From Marinifilaceae bacterium (GTDB lineage: Bacteria; Bacteroidota; Bacteroidia; Bacteroidales; Marinifilaceae): a stretch of 37,777 nt of DNA. Position 1 is the first letter of the stretch, and every line of letters begins with the position of its first letter. The position numbers and the translations under genes are program-made. The DNA lies in assembly GCA_016744515.1 (NCBI GenBank), contig JADGEF010000020.1:1-37777 (forward strand), given 5' to 3'. A model generated the notes under the pieces. The model had not been told where the DNA came from. It made no database searches and saw only the letters and a program-made list of their open reading frames with translations. This document shows positions 26,345-35,500 of this stretch, one piece after another.

Positions 26345-26767
26345 ATGATTGAATTAAGAATAAAAAGTTTAGCAGATATCAATTCGGTAGCAAAACAGTT
26401 TATCGAATTAGTTGGAGATCGTCGTGTATTTGCGATGTACGGAGCTATGGGAGTTGGTAAAACAACTTTCGTGAAGGCGGTCTGTGAAGAGTTAGGTGTT
26501 GGTGACACGATTAATAGTCCAACCTTTGCAATAGTTAACGAATATCGTACCCCAGAAGATAAGATCGTTTATCATTTCGACTTTTATAGAATAGAAGATG
26601 TTCAGGAAGCTTATGATTTTGGTTATGAGGATTATTTCTATAGCAAAGCCATGTGTTTTATAGAATGGCCAGAGCGTATAGAATCAATTTTACCTACCGA
26701 TGTTATCAATTTGAATTTTACTGAAGAGGAAGACGGAAGTCGTACAATTCAAGTTCAAATGGACTAG
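26345..26767 (+). CDS. tsaE: tRNA threonylcarbamoyladenosine biosynthesis ATPase TsaE
   Basis: 140 aa. Walker A GAMGVGKT at 33-40, then INSPTFAIVNEY, the family switch segment, and YHFDFYRIED, with FIEWPERI near the end. TsaE is the ATPase that drives turnover of the TsaBD complex making t6A37 on ANN-decoding tRNAs. The gene begins 43 bp after porX and is followed 107 bp later by the Ald-family gene; the porX-tsaE-ald order recurs in Bacteroidota in my recollection. Confidence 0.95.
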   Translation: MIELRIKSLADINSVAKQFIELVGDRRVFAMYGAMGVGKTTFVKAVCEELGVGDTINSPTFAIVNEYRTPEDKIVYHFDFYRIEDVQEAYDFGYEDYFYSKAMCFIEWPERIESILPTDVINLNFTEEEDGSRTIQVQMD

Positions 26768-26874
26768 TTCATACTCATACATAAGCACTTTATTTCTAGA
26801 TGTAATTATCAAAATCGGTTAAGCTCTAAAAAAAACATTAACTTGTATTTTCAAAGAAGATATTAACGGCGTAA

Positions 26875-28107
26875 ATGACGATTATGGCAAACCTAAGTGA
26901 TACCCCTAAAAACTTTCCTGTTGGCTATGAATTTTATCATCCAAAGGAGAGGCTATTAGAGATAGAGAAGAGCAAAAAGAGATTGGTTATTGGTCTTCCA
27001 CGTGAAGATTATAGAGGTGAAAACAGAATTTGCCTGACACCACTTACTGTTGAGATGTTGATGAATAATGGGCATGAAATTCTTATTGAAGAAGGAGCTG
27101 GTCTTGCATCTAATTATTCCGATAGGGACTATAGTGAGAAAGGGGCTCTTATTGTTCGTACTAAAGCAGAAATTTACCAATGTGATATTGTTTTGCAAAT
27201 ATCTCCCTTATCATCAGAGGAGATTGATTTGCTTAAGGGGAATCAAATTATTATGTCTGCCCTTCAGGTGCACTGTCAGTGTGCTGAGGATATTAGAAAG
27301 TTGATGCAGAAAAAAGTAACTGCAATTGCTTTTGAGTATTTAAAAGATAGAGATAACCACTTTCCTGTAGTTCGCTCTATGAGTGAGATAGCTGGTGTTT
27401 CGGCTGTTATGATTGCAGGTGAATATCTGAGTAAAGGTAAAGGTGGTAAAGGTGTTCTTCTTGGTGGGGTTACAGGTGTTTCTCCTACTGAAGTTATTAT
27501 TTTGGGAGCTGGAACTGCTGCAGAATATGCAGGCAGAGCCGCTATGGGGCTAGGAGCCAGTATCAAAGTCTTTGATAATTCCATGTATCGATTACGTCGT
27601 TTGGAAGACCATCTTGGTCAACGAGTTCATACTTCAACATTTCACCCTTCTGTATTAACTAAAGCTCTCAAATCAGCTGATGTTGTGATTGGTGCGCTCA
27701 GGTATGAAGGCAATCATCCTGGTACGCTTGTAACTGAAGATATGATTAAGGAAATGAAAACAGGCTCTGTTATTATCGATTTGAGTATAGATCAAGGAGG
27801 TTGTTTCGAGACTTCAGAGATAACCACACATGAAAATCCTGTATTTACAAAGCATGGTGTGATTCATTATTGTGTTCCAAATTTAGCCTCGCATGTAAGT
27901 CGAACGGCATCCTTAGCCATGAGTAATATATGTGCTCCTTTGTTATTGCATATTGGTAATAATGGTGGTGTGCATCAGTTTCTTAAAACGGATATGGGCT
28001 TGCGACACGGAACTTATATTTATAGAGGAATTCTAACTAATCAGCGATTAGGTGATTGTATCGGAATATTGGCAAAAGATATAAATCTATTTTTCACTTC
28101 CATGTAA
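26875..28107 (+). CDS. ald: Alanine dehydrogenase/PNT family protein
   Basis: 410 aa (ATG 26875; ATG 26884 is possible). The N-terminal domain has GLPREDYRGENRICLTP, containing the substrate Arg (Arg51). The Rossmann fold shows VIILGAGTAAEYAGRAA near 208-224, and IDLSIDQGGCFE is the conserved Ald/PNT segment with the late catalytic Asp. The first ~35 residues are extra compared with short Ald enzymes. By hand alignment to Mycobacterium/Bacillus Ald, the catalytic Lys (K75 there) is Gln108 in VLQISP and the catalytic His (H96 there) falls on Gln131 in SALQVH, although His133 is two residues away. NAD(H)-dependent alanine/pyruvate conversion is therefore uncertain. Family membership is clear, the precise reaction is not. 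Confidence 0.85.
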   Translation: MTIMANLSDTPKNFPVGYEFYHPKERLLEIEKSKKRLVIGLPREDYRGENRICLTPLTVEMLMNNGHEILIEEGAGLASNYSDRDYSEKGALIVRTKAEIYQCDIVLQISPLSSEEIDLLKGNQIIMSALQVHCQCAEDIRKLMQKKVTAIAFEYLKDRDNHFPVVRSMSEIAGVSAVMIAGEYLSKGKGGKGVLLGGVTGVSPTEVIILGAGTAAEYAGRAAMGLGASIKVFDNSMYRLRRLEDHLGQRVHTSTFHPSVLTKALKSADVVIGALRYEGNHPGTLVTEDMIKEMKTGSVIIDLSIDQGGCFETSEITTHENPVFTKHGVIHYCVPNLASHVSRTASLAMSNICAPLLLHIGNNGGVHQFLKTDMGLRHGTYIYRGILTNQRLGDCIGILAKDINLFFTSM

Positions 28108-28198
28108 TATAAAAAAGCTTCTCATTATTGAGTTAAATAATTTTAATGGGATACATCATTAAATTGAAACATATAAATTGATGTTTCATCAAATAGAT

Positions 28199-28233
28199 AA
28201 GAGCTTGCTTCCTAAAAGTAAGCTCTTTTTTGT
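28199..28233 (+). terminator. Intrinsic terminator after ald
   Basis: AAGAGCTTGCTT (28199-28210) pairs with AAGTAAGCTCTT (28216-28227) including one G-U pair, followed by six T residues. Just upstream, TGAAACAT/ATGTTTCA and TTGATG/CATCAA can form alternative small hairpins. Confidence 0.85.
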
Positions 28234-28322
28234 TTTGATTTATAGGTAGTTCATAATAGTACAGTGTATATTTTGTATTTGTTTATATTCAATTTAAAGT
28301 TTTATATCTCGATAGTTTTGAC

Positions 28323-28347
28323 TTATTTTGTGGCTTAAAATAAGCCA
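28323..28347 (+). promoter_or_regulatory. -7-like box and hairpin abutting the LytS-type kinase start
   Basis: TTATTTTG (28323-28330, seven of eight to TAnnTTTG) is followed by TGGCTTA-aaa-TAAGCCA (28331-28347), a perfect 7-bp stem ending 5 nt before the ATG. TTATTTT can also pair with AAAATAA (28337-28343), excluding the first stem, so start-site accessibility may depend on RNA folding. Confidence 0.35.
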
Positions 28348-28352
28348 ATACT

Positions 28353-30248
28353 ATGTCGAAAAAACTCTTCATCCTATTTTTCATATTTAGCACTTTTATA
28401 TCTATTTCAAGTGCTCAGAATGATGGAAGGGAATTAACTATTCATGAACAAATCGTTGCTAATCTGATAGAATCTTCGGTTGATCATAGAGATAGTAGTC
28501 AGAATATTAGTGTTGAGATTTGCGACAAAGCTATTAAAGTTGCAGAAAAAGAACAAGCGGATTCACTTTTAGCTTTAGCTTTTAAAACACAGGGTGTTAA
28601 TTATTACTACTTGGGAGAGTATGATTCATCTATGGTTTATTATAATAAGGCTATTCTTAAGTTTAAGCAACTGGACAATATGACTCAAGCTGGTAAAACT
28701 ATTGGCAATATTGGGGTTATCTATAGAAAGAGGGGGGAGTATACTAAAGCTTTAGAGCATTATCTAAAAGAGATAGAGATCTTTTCAGATATAAATCATA
28801 TAGAAGGCCTTTCATCCATTTATATAAATATGGGTTATATTGCTGTTTTGATGAATAACTATGAAAGAGCAGAAGGCTATTATAATTCAGCCTTAAAGCT
28901 TGCTCAGGAGACTGATAATTTTAATGGTAAGATAAATGCTCTTAATAATCTGGGCGTTATTTATGAGAAGCAAAACAAGTTTAAGAAAGCCTTAAAAGCC
29001 TATGAGAAATCTTTAAAAAGTGTATTGAACTCTGGTAATAGTATGATGGAGAGTAAGCTCTATTTGAATATTGGGATTATTCATCGTAGAATAGAGGAAT
29101 TTGATAAGGCAGCTTTTTATATAGATAAGAGTTTTGAGATACGTAAACTGAGAGGAAATTATGAAGAACTTCTTAGTGTGTATAATGAAATGTTTGAACT
29201 TGCCTTAGTAAAAAAGGAGTACAGTAAGGCAAAGCAATTTGCTGATACAATGAAAGACCTAGCACAGGTGAATAAAGATTCAGAATGGTTAGGAGATACT
29301 TATAGCGCTTATTATGCATTGTATAAAGAAATAGGTAATTATAAGTTAGCTTTAGAATCATATGAACATCTAAGAACAATAGGCGATTCAATTCAGTCAG
29401 CTTTTAATGAGGAGAAGTACAATGACTTGATGGTTAAGTATGATATGGATCAGACTAAGCAGAGGATGGAATTGATGACTCAGGAGACTCGAATTCAGAA
29501 TCTTGAATTAGATAAAAAGAATGCATGGTTAGTTGCAATGATAGTGATTATGTTATTAGGAGTTATAGCTATCATAGTTTCGTTTCGAATAAATAAACTG
29601 AAGGCAGAGCATAAATTGATGAGTCTAGACCAGAAGGTTTTGTTATCACAAATGAACCCGCATTTTTTGTTTAATGCTCTAACAGCTGTTCAGAGCTTGG
29701 TGCTGGATAAAGAAAGTGATAAGGCGAGCCTATATTTATCTGAGTTGGGAATGCTTGTTCGTAATATTTTAGAAGATTCTCGCGAGGAGTATATTAGTCT
29801 TCGGAAAGAGCTTGAGATTTTAGAGATGTATATCAATTTGCAAAAATTACGCTTTGATTTTCCATTGGAATTCCGTTTTGATATTGATGAGAGTATTGAC
29901 CTAGATGAGTTGAATATTCCACCTATGTTAACTCAGCCATTTATTGAGAATGCGCTTGTTCACGCCAATTTGCAAGAAGTTGATAAGCCAGAAATCTTTA
30001 TAAAGCTTAAATCTGTAGATGCTAATTTTGTTGTATTTAGTATTCAGGATAATGGTATTGGAATTCAAGAAGGTAAGAAGCAGTCACTAATGAAAGAAAA
30101 GAAATCATTGGCAATGCAAATCGCTCGCGACCGTATTCAGATCTACAATTATAAATCGAAGCATCAAATGAAGTTAGATGTGGTTGATTTGAAGTATATC
30201 GATAAAGATGCTCAAGGTACTTTGGTACGTTTTACTATTCCAATTTAG
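28353..30248 (+). CDS. TPR sensor histidine kinase, LytS/YehU type (His_kinase family)
   Basis: 631 aa. A signal peptide (to about residue 21, SSAQ) exports a periplasmic region with six or so TPR units (about 65-345, for example NNLGVIYEKQNKFKKALKAY). A coiled-coil linker leads to one membrane helix (about 391-411, VAMIVIMLLGVIAIIVSF). The cytoplasmic part has the LytS-type box QMNPHFLFNAL with His437 and an ATPase domain with PFIENALVHA (Asn533, His537) and QDNGIGI (Asp566, Gly568, Gly570). Such kinases usually pair with an adjacent LytTR response regulator; none is present in the window. A deleted paralogue follows directly downstream. Confidence 0.92.
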   Translation: MSKKLFILFFIFSTFISISSAQNDGRELTIHEQIVANLIESSVDHRDSSQNISVEICDKAIKVAEKEQADSLLALAFKTQGVNYYYLGEYDSSMVYYNKAILKFKQLDNMTQAGKTIGNIGVIYRKRGEYTKALEHYLKEIEIFSDINHIEGLSSIYINMGYIAVLMNNYERAEGYYNSALKLAQETDNFNGKINALNNLGVIYEKQNKFKKALKAYEKSLKSVLNSGNSMMESKLYLNIGIIHRRIEEFDKAAFYIDKSFEIRKLRGNYEELLSVYNEMFELALVKKEYSKAKQFADTMKDLAQVNKDSEWLGDTYSAYYALYKEIGNYKLALESYEHLRTIGDSIQSAFNEEKYNDLMVKYDMDQTKQRMELMTQETRIQNLELDKKNAWLVAMIVIMLLGVIAIIVSFRINKLKAEHKLMSLDQKVLLSQMNPHFLFNALTAVQSLVLDKESDKASLYLSELGMLVRNILEDSREEYISLRKELEILEMYINLQKLRFDFPLEFRFDIDESIDLDELNIPPMLTQPFIENALVHANLQEVDKPEIFIKLKSVDANFVVFSIQDNGIGIQEGKKQSLMKEKKSLAMQIARDRIQIYNYKSKHQMKLDVVDLKYIDKDAQGTLVRFTIPI

Positions 30249-30267
30249 GTCTAACGACTCTTTAATT

Positions 30268-30493
30268 ATGCAGAAATTTATATTACTAAATATTTCCTGT
30301 TTTTTTCTGAGCCTTAACCTTGTAGGAAGTATCTTTTTTAGAGATGGCTCCTGAAATAGTTAAAGATTGGGTAAGGATTTACAATTACTATTTGAAGACG
30401 GATTTGAGTATAGAGGTTATTGATCTTAAAACTCTGAACGATGAATTATATGGAACGCGAGTCTGTTTTAGTATTCCTCTTTATAATAGTTAG
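30268..30493 (+). pseudogene. Remnant of a second LytS-type kinase (internal deletion)
   Basis: Two pieces survive. From ATG 30268 a 28-codon frame reads a signal-peptide-like MQKFILLNISCFFLSLNLVG and stops at 30354. Overlapping it in another frame, 30344-30493 encodes a 49-residue segment (MAPEIVKDWVRIYNYY, VIDLKTL, GTRVCFSIPL) that aligns with the last 41 residues of the preceding kinase (RDRIQIYNYK, VVDLKYI, GTLVRFTIPI). The natural reading is a tandem paralogue that lost its whole middle, joining a signal peptide out of frame to the end of the ATPase domain. Confidence 0.75.
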
Positions 30494-30508
30494 AAGATAA
30501 ATTTTGAA

Positions 30509-30540
30509 AAATAAAAAGCCGTTCTTCTGTGAACGGCTTT
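30509..30540 (-). terminator. Terminator of the sucCD transcript
   Basis: AAAGCCGTTC, loop of six, GAACGGCTTT is a perfect 10-bp stem. On the minus strand it continues into TTATTTTT, a good U tract after sucD; the plus-strand side is less T-rich. Confidence 0.85.
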
Positions 30541-30563
30541 CGTATTTTATAGAATTAGGAACT

Positions 30564-31439
30564 TTATCCTAAAACCTCTTTCATTTTGTTTCCAATATCA
30601 GCAGGAGACTTAACAACGTGAATACCCGCTGCAGCAAGTGCTTCCATTTTCTCAGCAGCAGTTCCTTTTCCTCCCGCAATAATGGCACCGGCATGTCCCA
30701 TCCGTTTTCCTTCAGGGGCTGTTTGACCAGCAATAAAAGCAACAACAGGTTTCCTTACATGCTTAGCAATATAGGCAGCAGCAGTTTCTTCGTCAGAACC
30801 ACCAATTTCGCCGATTAGAACGATAGCCTCAGTATCTGGATCTTCGTTTAAAAGCTTAACCGCATCGATATGCTTGGTTCCAATAATTGGGTCGCCACCA
30901 ATACCAATAGCGGTAGACTGACCGAAACCAGCATTACCTAATTGATGAACCGCTTCGTAAGTTAAAGTTCCCGAACGTGAGATAATACCAATTTTACCTG
31001 GCTTGTGAATGAAACCTGGCATAATACCAATCTTAGCCACGCCAGGCGTAATAACACCAGGACAATTAGGCCCAATTAAAGTTGTCTTAGGACGTTTGGA
31101 AAGGAACTCATGAACATTTACCATATCAAGAGTTGGAATGCCCTCGGTGATACAAACCACAAGTTCAATACCCGCATCAGCAGCCTCCATTATCGCATCA
31201 GCAGCGAAAGCTGGAGGAACGAATATAACTGAAGCGTTAGCTCCTGCAATTTTCACAGCATCTTTTACGGTATCGAAAACAGGTACGCTATCCATAAATA
31301 TTTGTCCACCTTTACCTGGCGTAACACCAGCAACTACATGGGTTCCGTATTCAATCATTTGTTGGGTATGAAATCCCCCTTCTGTACCAGTAATTCCCTG
31401 AACTACTAGTCTTGTATCTTTATTTACTAATACACTCAT
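30564..31439 (-). CDS. sucD: Succinate-CoA ligase, alpha subunit
   Basis: 291 aa. The CoA-binding N-terminal domain carries [20 protein letters not shown], and the ligase domain has [21 protein letters not shown] and the phosphohistidine motif GHAGAII (His249). With SucC it interconverts succinyl-CoA and succinate with substrate-level phosphorylation in the TCA cycle. It follows sucC by 54 bp on the same strand and is followed by a strong terminator, giving a two-gene operon. Nucleotide specificity (ADP or GDP) cannot be read from the sequence. Confidence 0.97.
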   Translation of the reverse strand: MSVLVNKDTRLVVQGITGTEGGFHTQQMIEYGTHVVAGVTPGKGGQIFMDSVPVFDTVKDAVKIAGANASVIFVPPAFAADAIMEAADAGIELVVCITEGIPTLDMVNVHEFLSKRPKTTLIGPNCPGVITPGVAKIGIMPGFIHKPGKIGIISRSGTLTYEAVHQLGNAGFGQSTAIGIGGDPIIGTKHIDAVKLLNEDPDTEAIVLIGEIGGSDEETAAAYIAKHVRKPVVAFIAGQTAPEGKRMGHAGAIIAGGKGTAAEKMEALAAAGIHVVKSPADIGNKMKEVLG

Positions 31440-31493
31440 TGTGTTGATTGTTTTAATAGTGATGGATCATAAAACCTGATCCTTTTCTAATAC

Positions 31494-32666
31494 TTATTTA
31501 CCTACTGTTTGTCCCAAAGTAGCAACAACTTTTTCTGCAGAATCTTTAAGCTCTGTGGCAGCAATAATATTCATGCCAGATTCTTCAAGAAGTCTTTTAC
31601 CTTCTTCGGCGTTGGTTCCTTGTAAACGAACCACAATAGGTACTTGAGTATTGATATTTTTGATGGCTTGAATAACGCCATTGGCAACACGATCGCAACG
31701 AACGATACCGCCAAAAATATTGATTAAAACAGCCTTTACATTTTTATCTGAAAGGATAATACGGAAACCTTGTTCTACGGTTTCAGCAGAAGCTGATCCT
31801 CCAACATCAAGGAAGTTAGCTGGCTCACCACCCGTTAGTTTAATAATATCCATGGTTCCCATAGCCAAACCAGCACCATTTACCATACAGCCAATGTTAC
31901 CATCTAGTTTGATATAGTTAAGACCCGATTTATCAGCCTCAATTTCTAAGGGTTCTTCTTCATCAAGATCGCGAAGTGGCGTAAGAGTTTTTTGACGGTA
32001 CATGGCGTTATTATCGAAATCTGCCTTAGCATCAAGTGCGATAACATCACCTTCTTCGGTTACAACCAGTGGGTTAATCTCAAATAGAGAAGCATCTGTT
32101 CCCATATACGCTTTATAAAGGGCAAGGAAAAATTTCACTCCATTTTTAAATGCAGATCCTGTTAATCCTAAAGCGAATGCCATTTCTCTTGCTTGGAAAG
32201 CTTGTAAACCTACTGAAGCATCAACACCAACCTTTACGATTTTCTCAGGTGTTTCCTCAGCAACTTTCTCAATTTCCATACCACCCTCGGTAGAGACCAT
32301 AAAGGTTACTTTCGATGAGGCACGATCGAGAACGATACCTGCATAATACTCATGCTTGATATTTGAAGCTTCTTCAATCCAGATTTTTTTTACGAATCGG
32401 CCCTCAGGACCCGTTTGGTGAGTAATTAAGGTCATCCCTAAAATATCACTAGCGTATTGGCTTACATCCTCAGCTGTTGGTGCAAACTTTACACCTCCAC
32501 CTTTTCCGCGGCCTCCAGCGTGAATTTGTGCTTTAACTACAACAGGCAATCCAATTTCTTGAGCTGCTAGTTCTGCTTCTTTTACTGTAGAAGCAATTTT
32601 CCCTTTGGGAACAGGTACACCATAAGATCTTAAGATATCTTTGGCTTGATATTCATGAATTTTCAT
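31494..32666 (-). CDS. sucC: Succinate-CoA ligase, beta subunit
   Basis: 390 aa, normal length. It begins [20 protein letters not shown], followed by the ATP-grasp segments [19 protein letters not shown] and LFEINPLVV, and ends with the ligase domain containing [18 protein letters not shown] and [10 protein letters not shown]. It carries the nucleotide site of the SucCD complex. First gene of the sucCD operon; a perfect inverted repeat lies 62-78 nt upstream of its start codon. Confidence 0.97.
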   Translation of the reverse strand: MKIHEYQAKDILRSYGVPVPKGKIASTVKEAELAAQEIGLPVVVKAQIHAGGRGKGGGVKFAPTAEDVSQYASDILGMTLITHQTGPEGRFVKKIWIEEASNIKHEYYAGIVLDRASSKVTFMVSTEGGMEIEKVAEETPEKIVKVGVDASVGLQAFQAREMAFALGLTGSAFKNGVKFFLALYKAYMGTDASLFEINPLVVTEEGDVIALDAKADFDNNAMYRQKTLTPLRDLDEEEPLEIEADKSGLNYIKLDGNIGCMVNGAGLAMGTMDIIKLTGGEPANFLDVGGSASAETVEQGFRIILSDKNVKAVLINIFGGIVRCDRVANGVIQAIKNINTQVPIVVRLQGTNAEEGKRLLEESGMNIIAATELKDSAEKVVATLGQTVGK

Positions 32667-33042
32667 GGGCTAAAAATTATAGTGGCTTAGTTAGAATAAC
32701 TCATTTTGAATCGATTTATGTCTACTCAAAACAAGCCTTGTTTTTTTAACGAACCTAAATATATAAATAACTGAATGAATATAAAAAGCTGAAAGGCCTT
32801 TTTTCGGACTTCTTTGTCTTAAATCCCTATAGATAATATCAATGAGGTTATTTTAAGCACTTTGGAGAGGTGTTTTGTGTGAATACCGTTCTGTTTTTTA
32901 CATTCTGTGAAAAAATGGAGCCTTGTTTTTTTCTGATCCTCCTGAATAAGTGATGCCTGTTAAAATGATAAATAAAGAATGATTTTCGATAAAATAATGA
33001 ATATCTTAGGGAACATTTTAAAATTTATTAGACTAATATCCT
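32667..33042. other. Divergent intergenic region sucC / DUF5362 gene
   Basis: Apart from the inverted repeat at 32728-32744 and an AAAGGCCTTT palindrome near 32795, I see no gene, no clear -7/-33 pair and no RNA motif in these 376 bases. Confidence 0.5.
32728..32744. promoter_or_regulatory. Perfect inverted repeat upstream of sucC
   Basis: AAAACAAG-C-CTTGTTTT: 8-bp perfect arms and a one-base centre, the same geometry as the repeat before porX but a different sequence. It is suited to a dimeric regulator. On the plus strand it runs into further T residues, so a weak terminator reading is also possible. Confidence 0.35.
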
Positions 33043-33492
33043 ATGGAAAATTTAGAAACACAAGAATTAGAGAACAGAAACGAATTGGTATTGGAAATTC
33101 AAGCAGAAGTGTATTTGAAAGAGACTAGAAAGTGGACGAAGTTTTTTGCTATACTAGGTTTCATATTCATGGGAATTGGAGTTCTTGCTTCTATTGGAAT
33201 GTTTGTCATGTCGAGTACGATGAGTAGCGTGATACCTTTTCCTATGGCTGGTATTGGTTTCTTTTATTTGCTTATGATTGCTGTTTATTTTTTCCCAATT
33301 TATTACTTGCTTCAATTTTCGAATAAAGCAAAGGAAGCTCTAGTCTCTCGTAGTTCAGAGGCTCTTACCGAAGCTATGAGATACATTAAGTCGCATTATA
33401 AGTTTGTTGGTATTATGACCATTGTGATACTGGCTTTATATCCAATCATCATTATTGGTGCTATTGCCTTTGGGGTAGGCCAAGGTTTTTAA
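33043..33492 (+). CDS. Small membrane protein, DUF5362-like
   Basis: 149 aa with a charged N-terminus (about 1-38) and three or four membrane helices: KFFAILGFIFMGIGVLASIG (about 37-60), a second at about 70-92 ending PIYYLLQFS, and a last one, IMTIVILALYPIIIIGAIA (about 124-146). The YLLQFSNKAKEAL cytoplasmic loop between the second and third helices fits the DUF5362 family as I remember it; function unknown. A decayed second copy lies at about 36840-37146 and shares a perfect 154-bp stretch with the 3' end of this gene. Confidence 0.65.
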   Translation: MENLETQELENRNELVLEIQAEVYLKETRKWTKFFAILGFIFMGIGVLASIGMFVMSSTMSSVIPFPMAGIGFFYLLMIAVYFFPIYYLLQFSNKAKEALVSRSSEALTEAMRYIKSHYKFVGIMTIVILALYPIIIIGAIAFGVGQGF

Positions 33493-33521
33493 TACAAGGA
33501 CATCATCATATTATAAAGCTC
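33368..33521 (+). repeat. 154-bp perfect direct repeat, copy 1
   Basis: Bases 33368-33521, the last 42 codons of the DUF5362-like gene and 29 bp beyond its stop, are identical to 37022-37175. Outside these limits the two loci diverge at once. Confidence 0.95.
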
Positions 33522-33600
33522 TTTTTCCGTCTATGAGAAAAGTTTATTGGCTTTTTATATTAGCTCATAAAATCTATCTATGACTTTTTTATAACAGATT

Positions 33601-33664
33601 GCTTAATTAAGCTTACATTTAAAAAGTATTTTGATAATTAGAAAAAGATTCGTATGTCTTTTTC
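33601..33664 (+). promoter_or_regulatory. Palindromes in the leader of the cytochrome bd operon
   Basis: GCTTAATTAAGC at 33601-33612 is a perfect 12-bp palindrome, a possible operator about 90 nt before the first gene. GAAAAAGA / TCTTTTTC (33641-33648 and 33657-33664) forms a perfect 8-bp hairpin closer to the start. No oxygen-regulator consensus is recognised with confidence. Confidence 0.3.
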
Positions 33665-33699
33665 TCGATCAGTATTCAAATTAAATAGTTCTTGTTAGG

Positions 33700-33951
33700 A
33701 TGAATAATATTTTATACAAGCTTCTTACAGTGCCAAAAGCTATTTGGGATTTCTATTCTCAAGGATTTCGAAATCAGAGTAAATGGAGTCATCAAGTTTG
33801 GTTGCTAATCGTAATAAAGTTATTTATTATGTTTTTTGTTTTGAAGCTGTTTTTCTTTCCGAATTTTTTAAATACAAAATACAATAACGATCAGGAACGA
33901 AGTGATTATGTGATTGATCAATTAACTAACCCTAAAAAATCATTAGAATGA
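33700..33951 (+). CDS. DUF4492 small membrane protein of the cytochrome bd operon
   Basis: 83 aa with one membrane helix (about 32-53, QVWLLIVIKLFIMFFVLKLFF, cut short here) preceded by an amphipathic WDFYSQGFRNQSKWS region. The family is found directly upstream of cydA in Bacteroidota and some Campylobacterota and is thought to belong to the bd oxidase, although its role is not established. The stop overlaps the cydA start by 4 bp (ATGA), which supports co-translation and complex membership. Confidence 0.85.
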   Translation: MNNILYKLLTVPKAIWDFYSQGFRNQSKWSHQVWLLIVIKLFIMFFVLKLFFFPNFLNTKYNNDQERSDYVIDQLTNPKKSLE

Positions 33952-35498
33952 TAGAAAATTTTGATCTCTCCTTAGTGGATTGGTCCAGGGCTCAGTTTGC
34001 TCTAACTGCTATGTATCACTGGATTTTTGTCCCCTTGACTTTAGGTATGGCATTCATTATTGCTATAATGGAAACCATTTATGTTAAAACGAATGATCCG
34101 GTATGGAAGGAAACAACCAAATTTTGGATGACACTTTTCGGAATTAATTTTGCCATTGGTGTGGCTACCGGAATTATTCTCGAATTCGAGTTTGGAACTA
34201 ATTGGTCGAATTATTCCTGGTTTGTGGGCGATATATTTGGTGCGCCGCTTGCCATAGAAGGAATTATGGCCTTTTTTATGGAATCGACTTTTATTGCAGT
34301 GATGTTTTTTGGATGGAACAAGGTAAGTAAAAGGTTTCATCTGATTTCTACCTGGCTTGTTGCCGTTGGATCTAGCTTATCTGCCTTGTGGATTCTTGTA
34401 GCCAATGGTTGGATGCAAAATCCGGTTGGAATGAGGTTTAATCCAGACACGGCGCGTAACGAAATGGACAATTTTTGGGATGTTCTATTTTCACCGACCG
34501 GCGTTAATAAATTCTTACATACGATTTCATCTTCTTACACATTAGCGGCAGTTTTTGTAATAGGGGTCAGTTCATGGTATTTGTTGAAAAAGACGAATGT
34601 GAAATTTGCCAAGAAGAGCATCGTAGTCGCAGCAGTATTTGGTTTGTTGTCCTCTTTGTTTACAGTTTTGACAGGAGATAATTCGGCAAGAGAAATTGTA
34701 CGTGATCAACCCATGAAGTTTGCCGCAGTAGAAGGATTGTATGATGGATCTGAAGGAGCAGGTTTGATAGCTTTAGGAATCATGTCTAGTTCTGGAGACG
34801 AAAATGACAATATGAAGGATTTTAGCTTTAAGATAGAAATCCCTAATATGCTATCTTATATGGCCTATATGGAAGCAGATGCTTTTGTGCCGGGTGTAAA
34901 TGATATCATTAAAGGTTATACCGATAATGATGGGGAGGTACATCCACCTGCAAAGGTTAAAATGGATATGGGCCGAAAAGCCATTGCAGCATTAAAAGCT
35001 TATAAGTTAGCCAAGAAAACGAATGATGAGTTGGGCCAAAAAGAAGCTCAAAAAGAGCTGGAAGCGAATTTTAAATATTTTGGTTATGGTTATTTTAATG
35101 ATCCATACGATACGGTTCCACCCATTTCAATGTCTTTTTACAGTTTCCATATAATGGTTGGATTGGGAATGTATTTCATTCTACTCTTTGTTTTGTGTTT
35201 GGTTTATATCTATAAAGAAAGTTTAGTGAATAAAAAATGGTTTTTACGCTTGGCCATTTGGAGTATTCCGTTGGCATATATTGCATCAGAATGTGGGTGG
35301 ATTGTTGCCGAGATGGGACGACAACCTTGGGTTATCCAAGATTTGATGCCAACACTAGCGGCAGTATCGAATATCGACGTGATGTCAGTTAAAATAACTT
35401 TTTTCTTATTCTTGTTTGTATTCACTGGTTTGTTAATTGCTGAAATTAGAATCATGTTAAAGCAAATTAAAGTCGGACCTAATCATGGAGGAAACTAA
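33948..35498 (+). CDS. cydA: Cytochrome bd quinol oxidase, subunit I
   Basis: 516 aa integral membrane protein. The N-terminus carries LTAMYHWIFVPLTLGMAF with His24, the expected heme ligand at the start of helix 1. FLHTISSSYTLAAVF holds the low-spin heme His, and AEMGRQPWVIQD is the quinol-site GRQPW signature. The loop between about residues 240 and 400 is longer and charged, as is common in Bacteroidota enzymes. CydA binds the hemes and oxidises quinol, reducing oxygen with high affinity. It overlaps the DUF4492 gene and lies 2 bp before cydB. Confidence 0.97.
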   Translation: MIENFDLSLVDWSRAQFALTAMYHWIFVPLTLGMAFIIAIMETIYVKTNDPVWKETTKFWMTLFGINFAIGVATGIILEFEFGTNWSNYSWFVGDIFGAPLAIEGIMAFFMESTFIAVMFFGWNKVSKRFHLISTWLVAVGSSLSALWILVANGWMQNPVGMRFNPDTARNEMDNFWDVLFSPTGVNKFLHTISSSYTLAAVFVIGVSSWYLLKKTNVKFAKKSIVVAAVFGLLSSLFTVLTGDNSAREIVRDQPMKFAAVEGLYDGSEGAGLIALGIMSSSGDENDNMKDFSFKIEIPNMLSYMAYMEADAFVPGVNDIIKGYTDNDGEVHPPAKVKMDMGRKAIAALKAYKLAKKTNDELGQKEAQKELEANFKYFGYGYFNDPYDTVPPISMSFYSFHIMVGLGMYFILLFVLCLVYIYKESLVNKKWFLRLAIWSIPLAYIASECGWIVAEMGRQPWVIQDLMPTLAAVSNIDVMSVKITFFLFLFVFTGLLIAEIRIMLKQIKVGPNHGGN

Positions 35499-35500
35499 TC

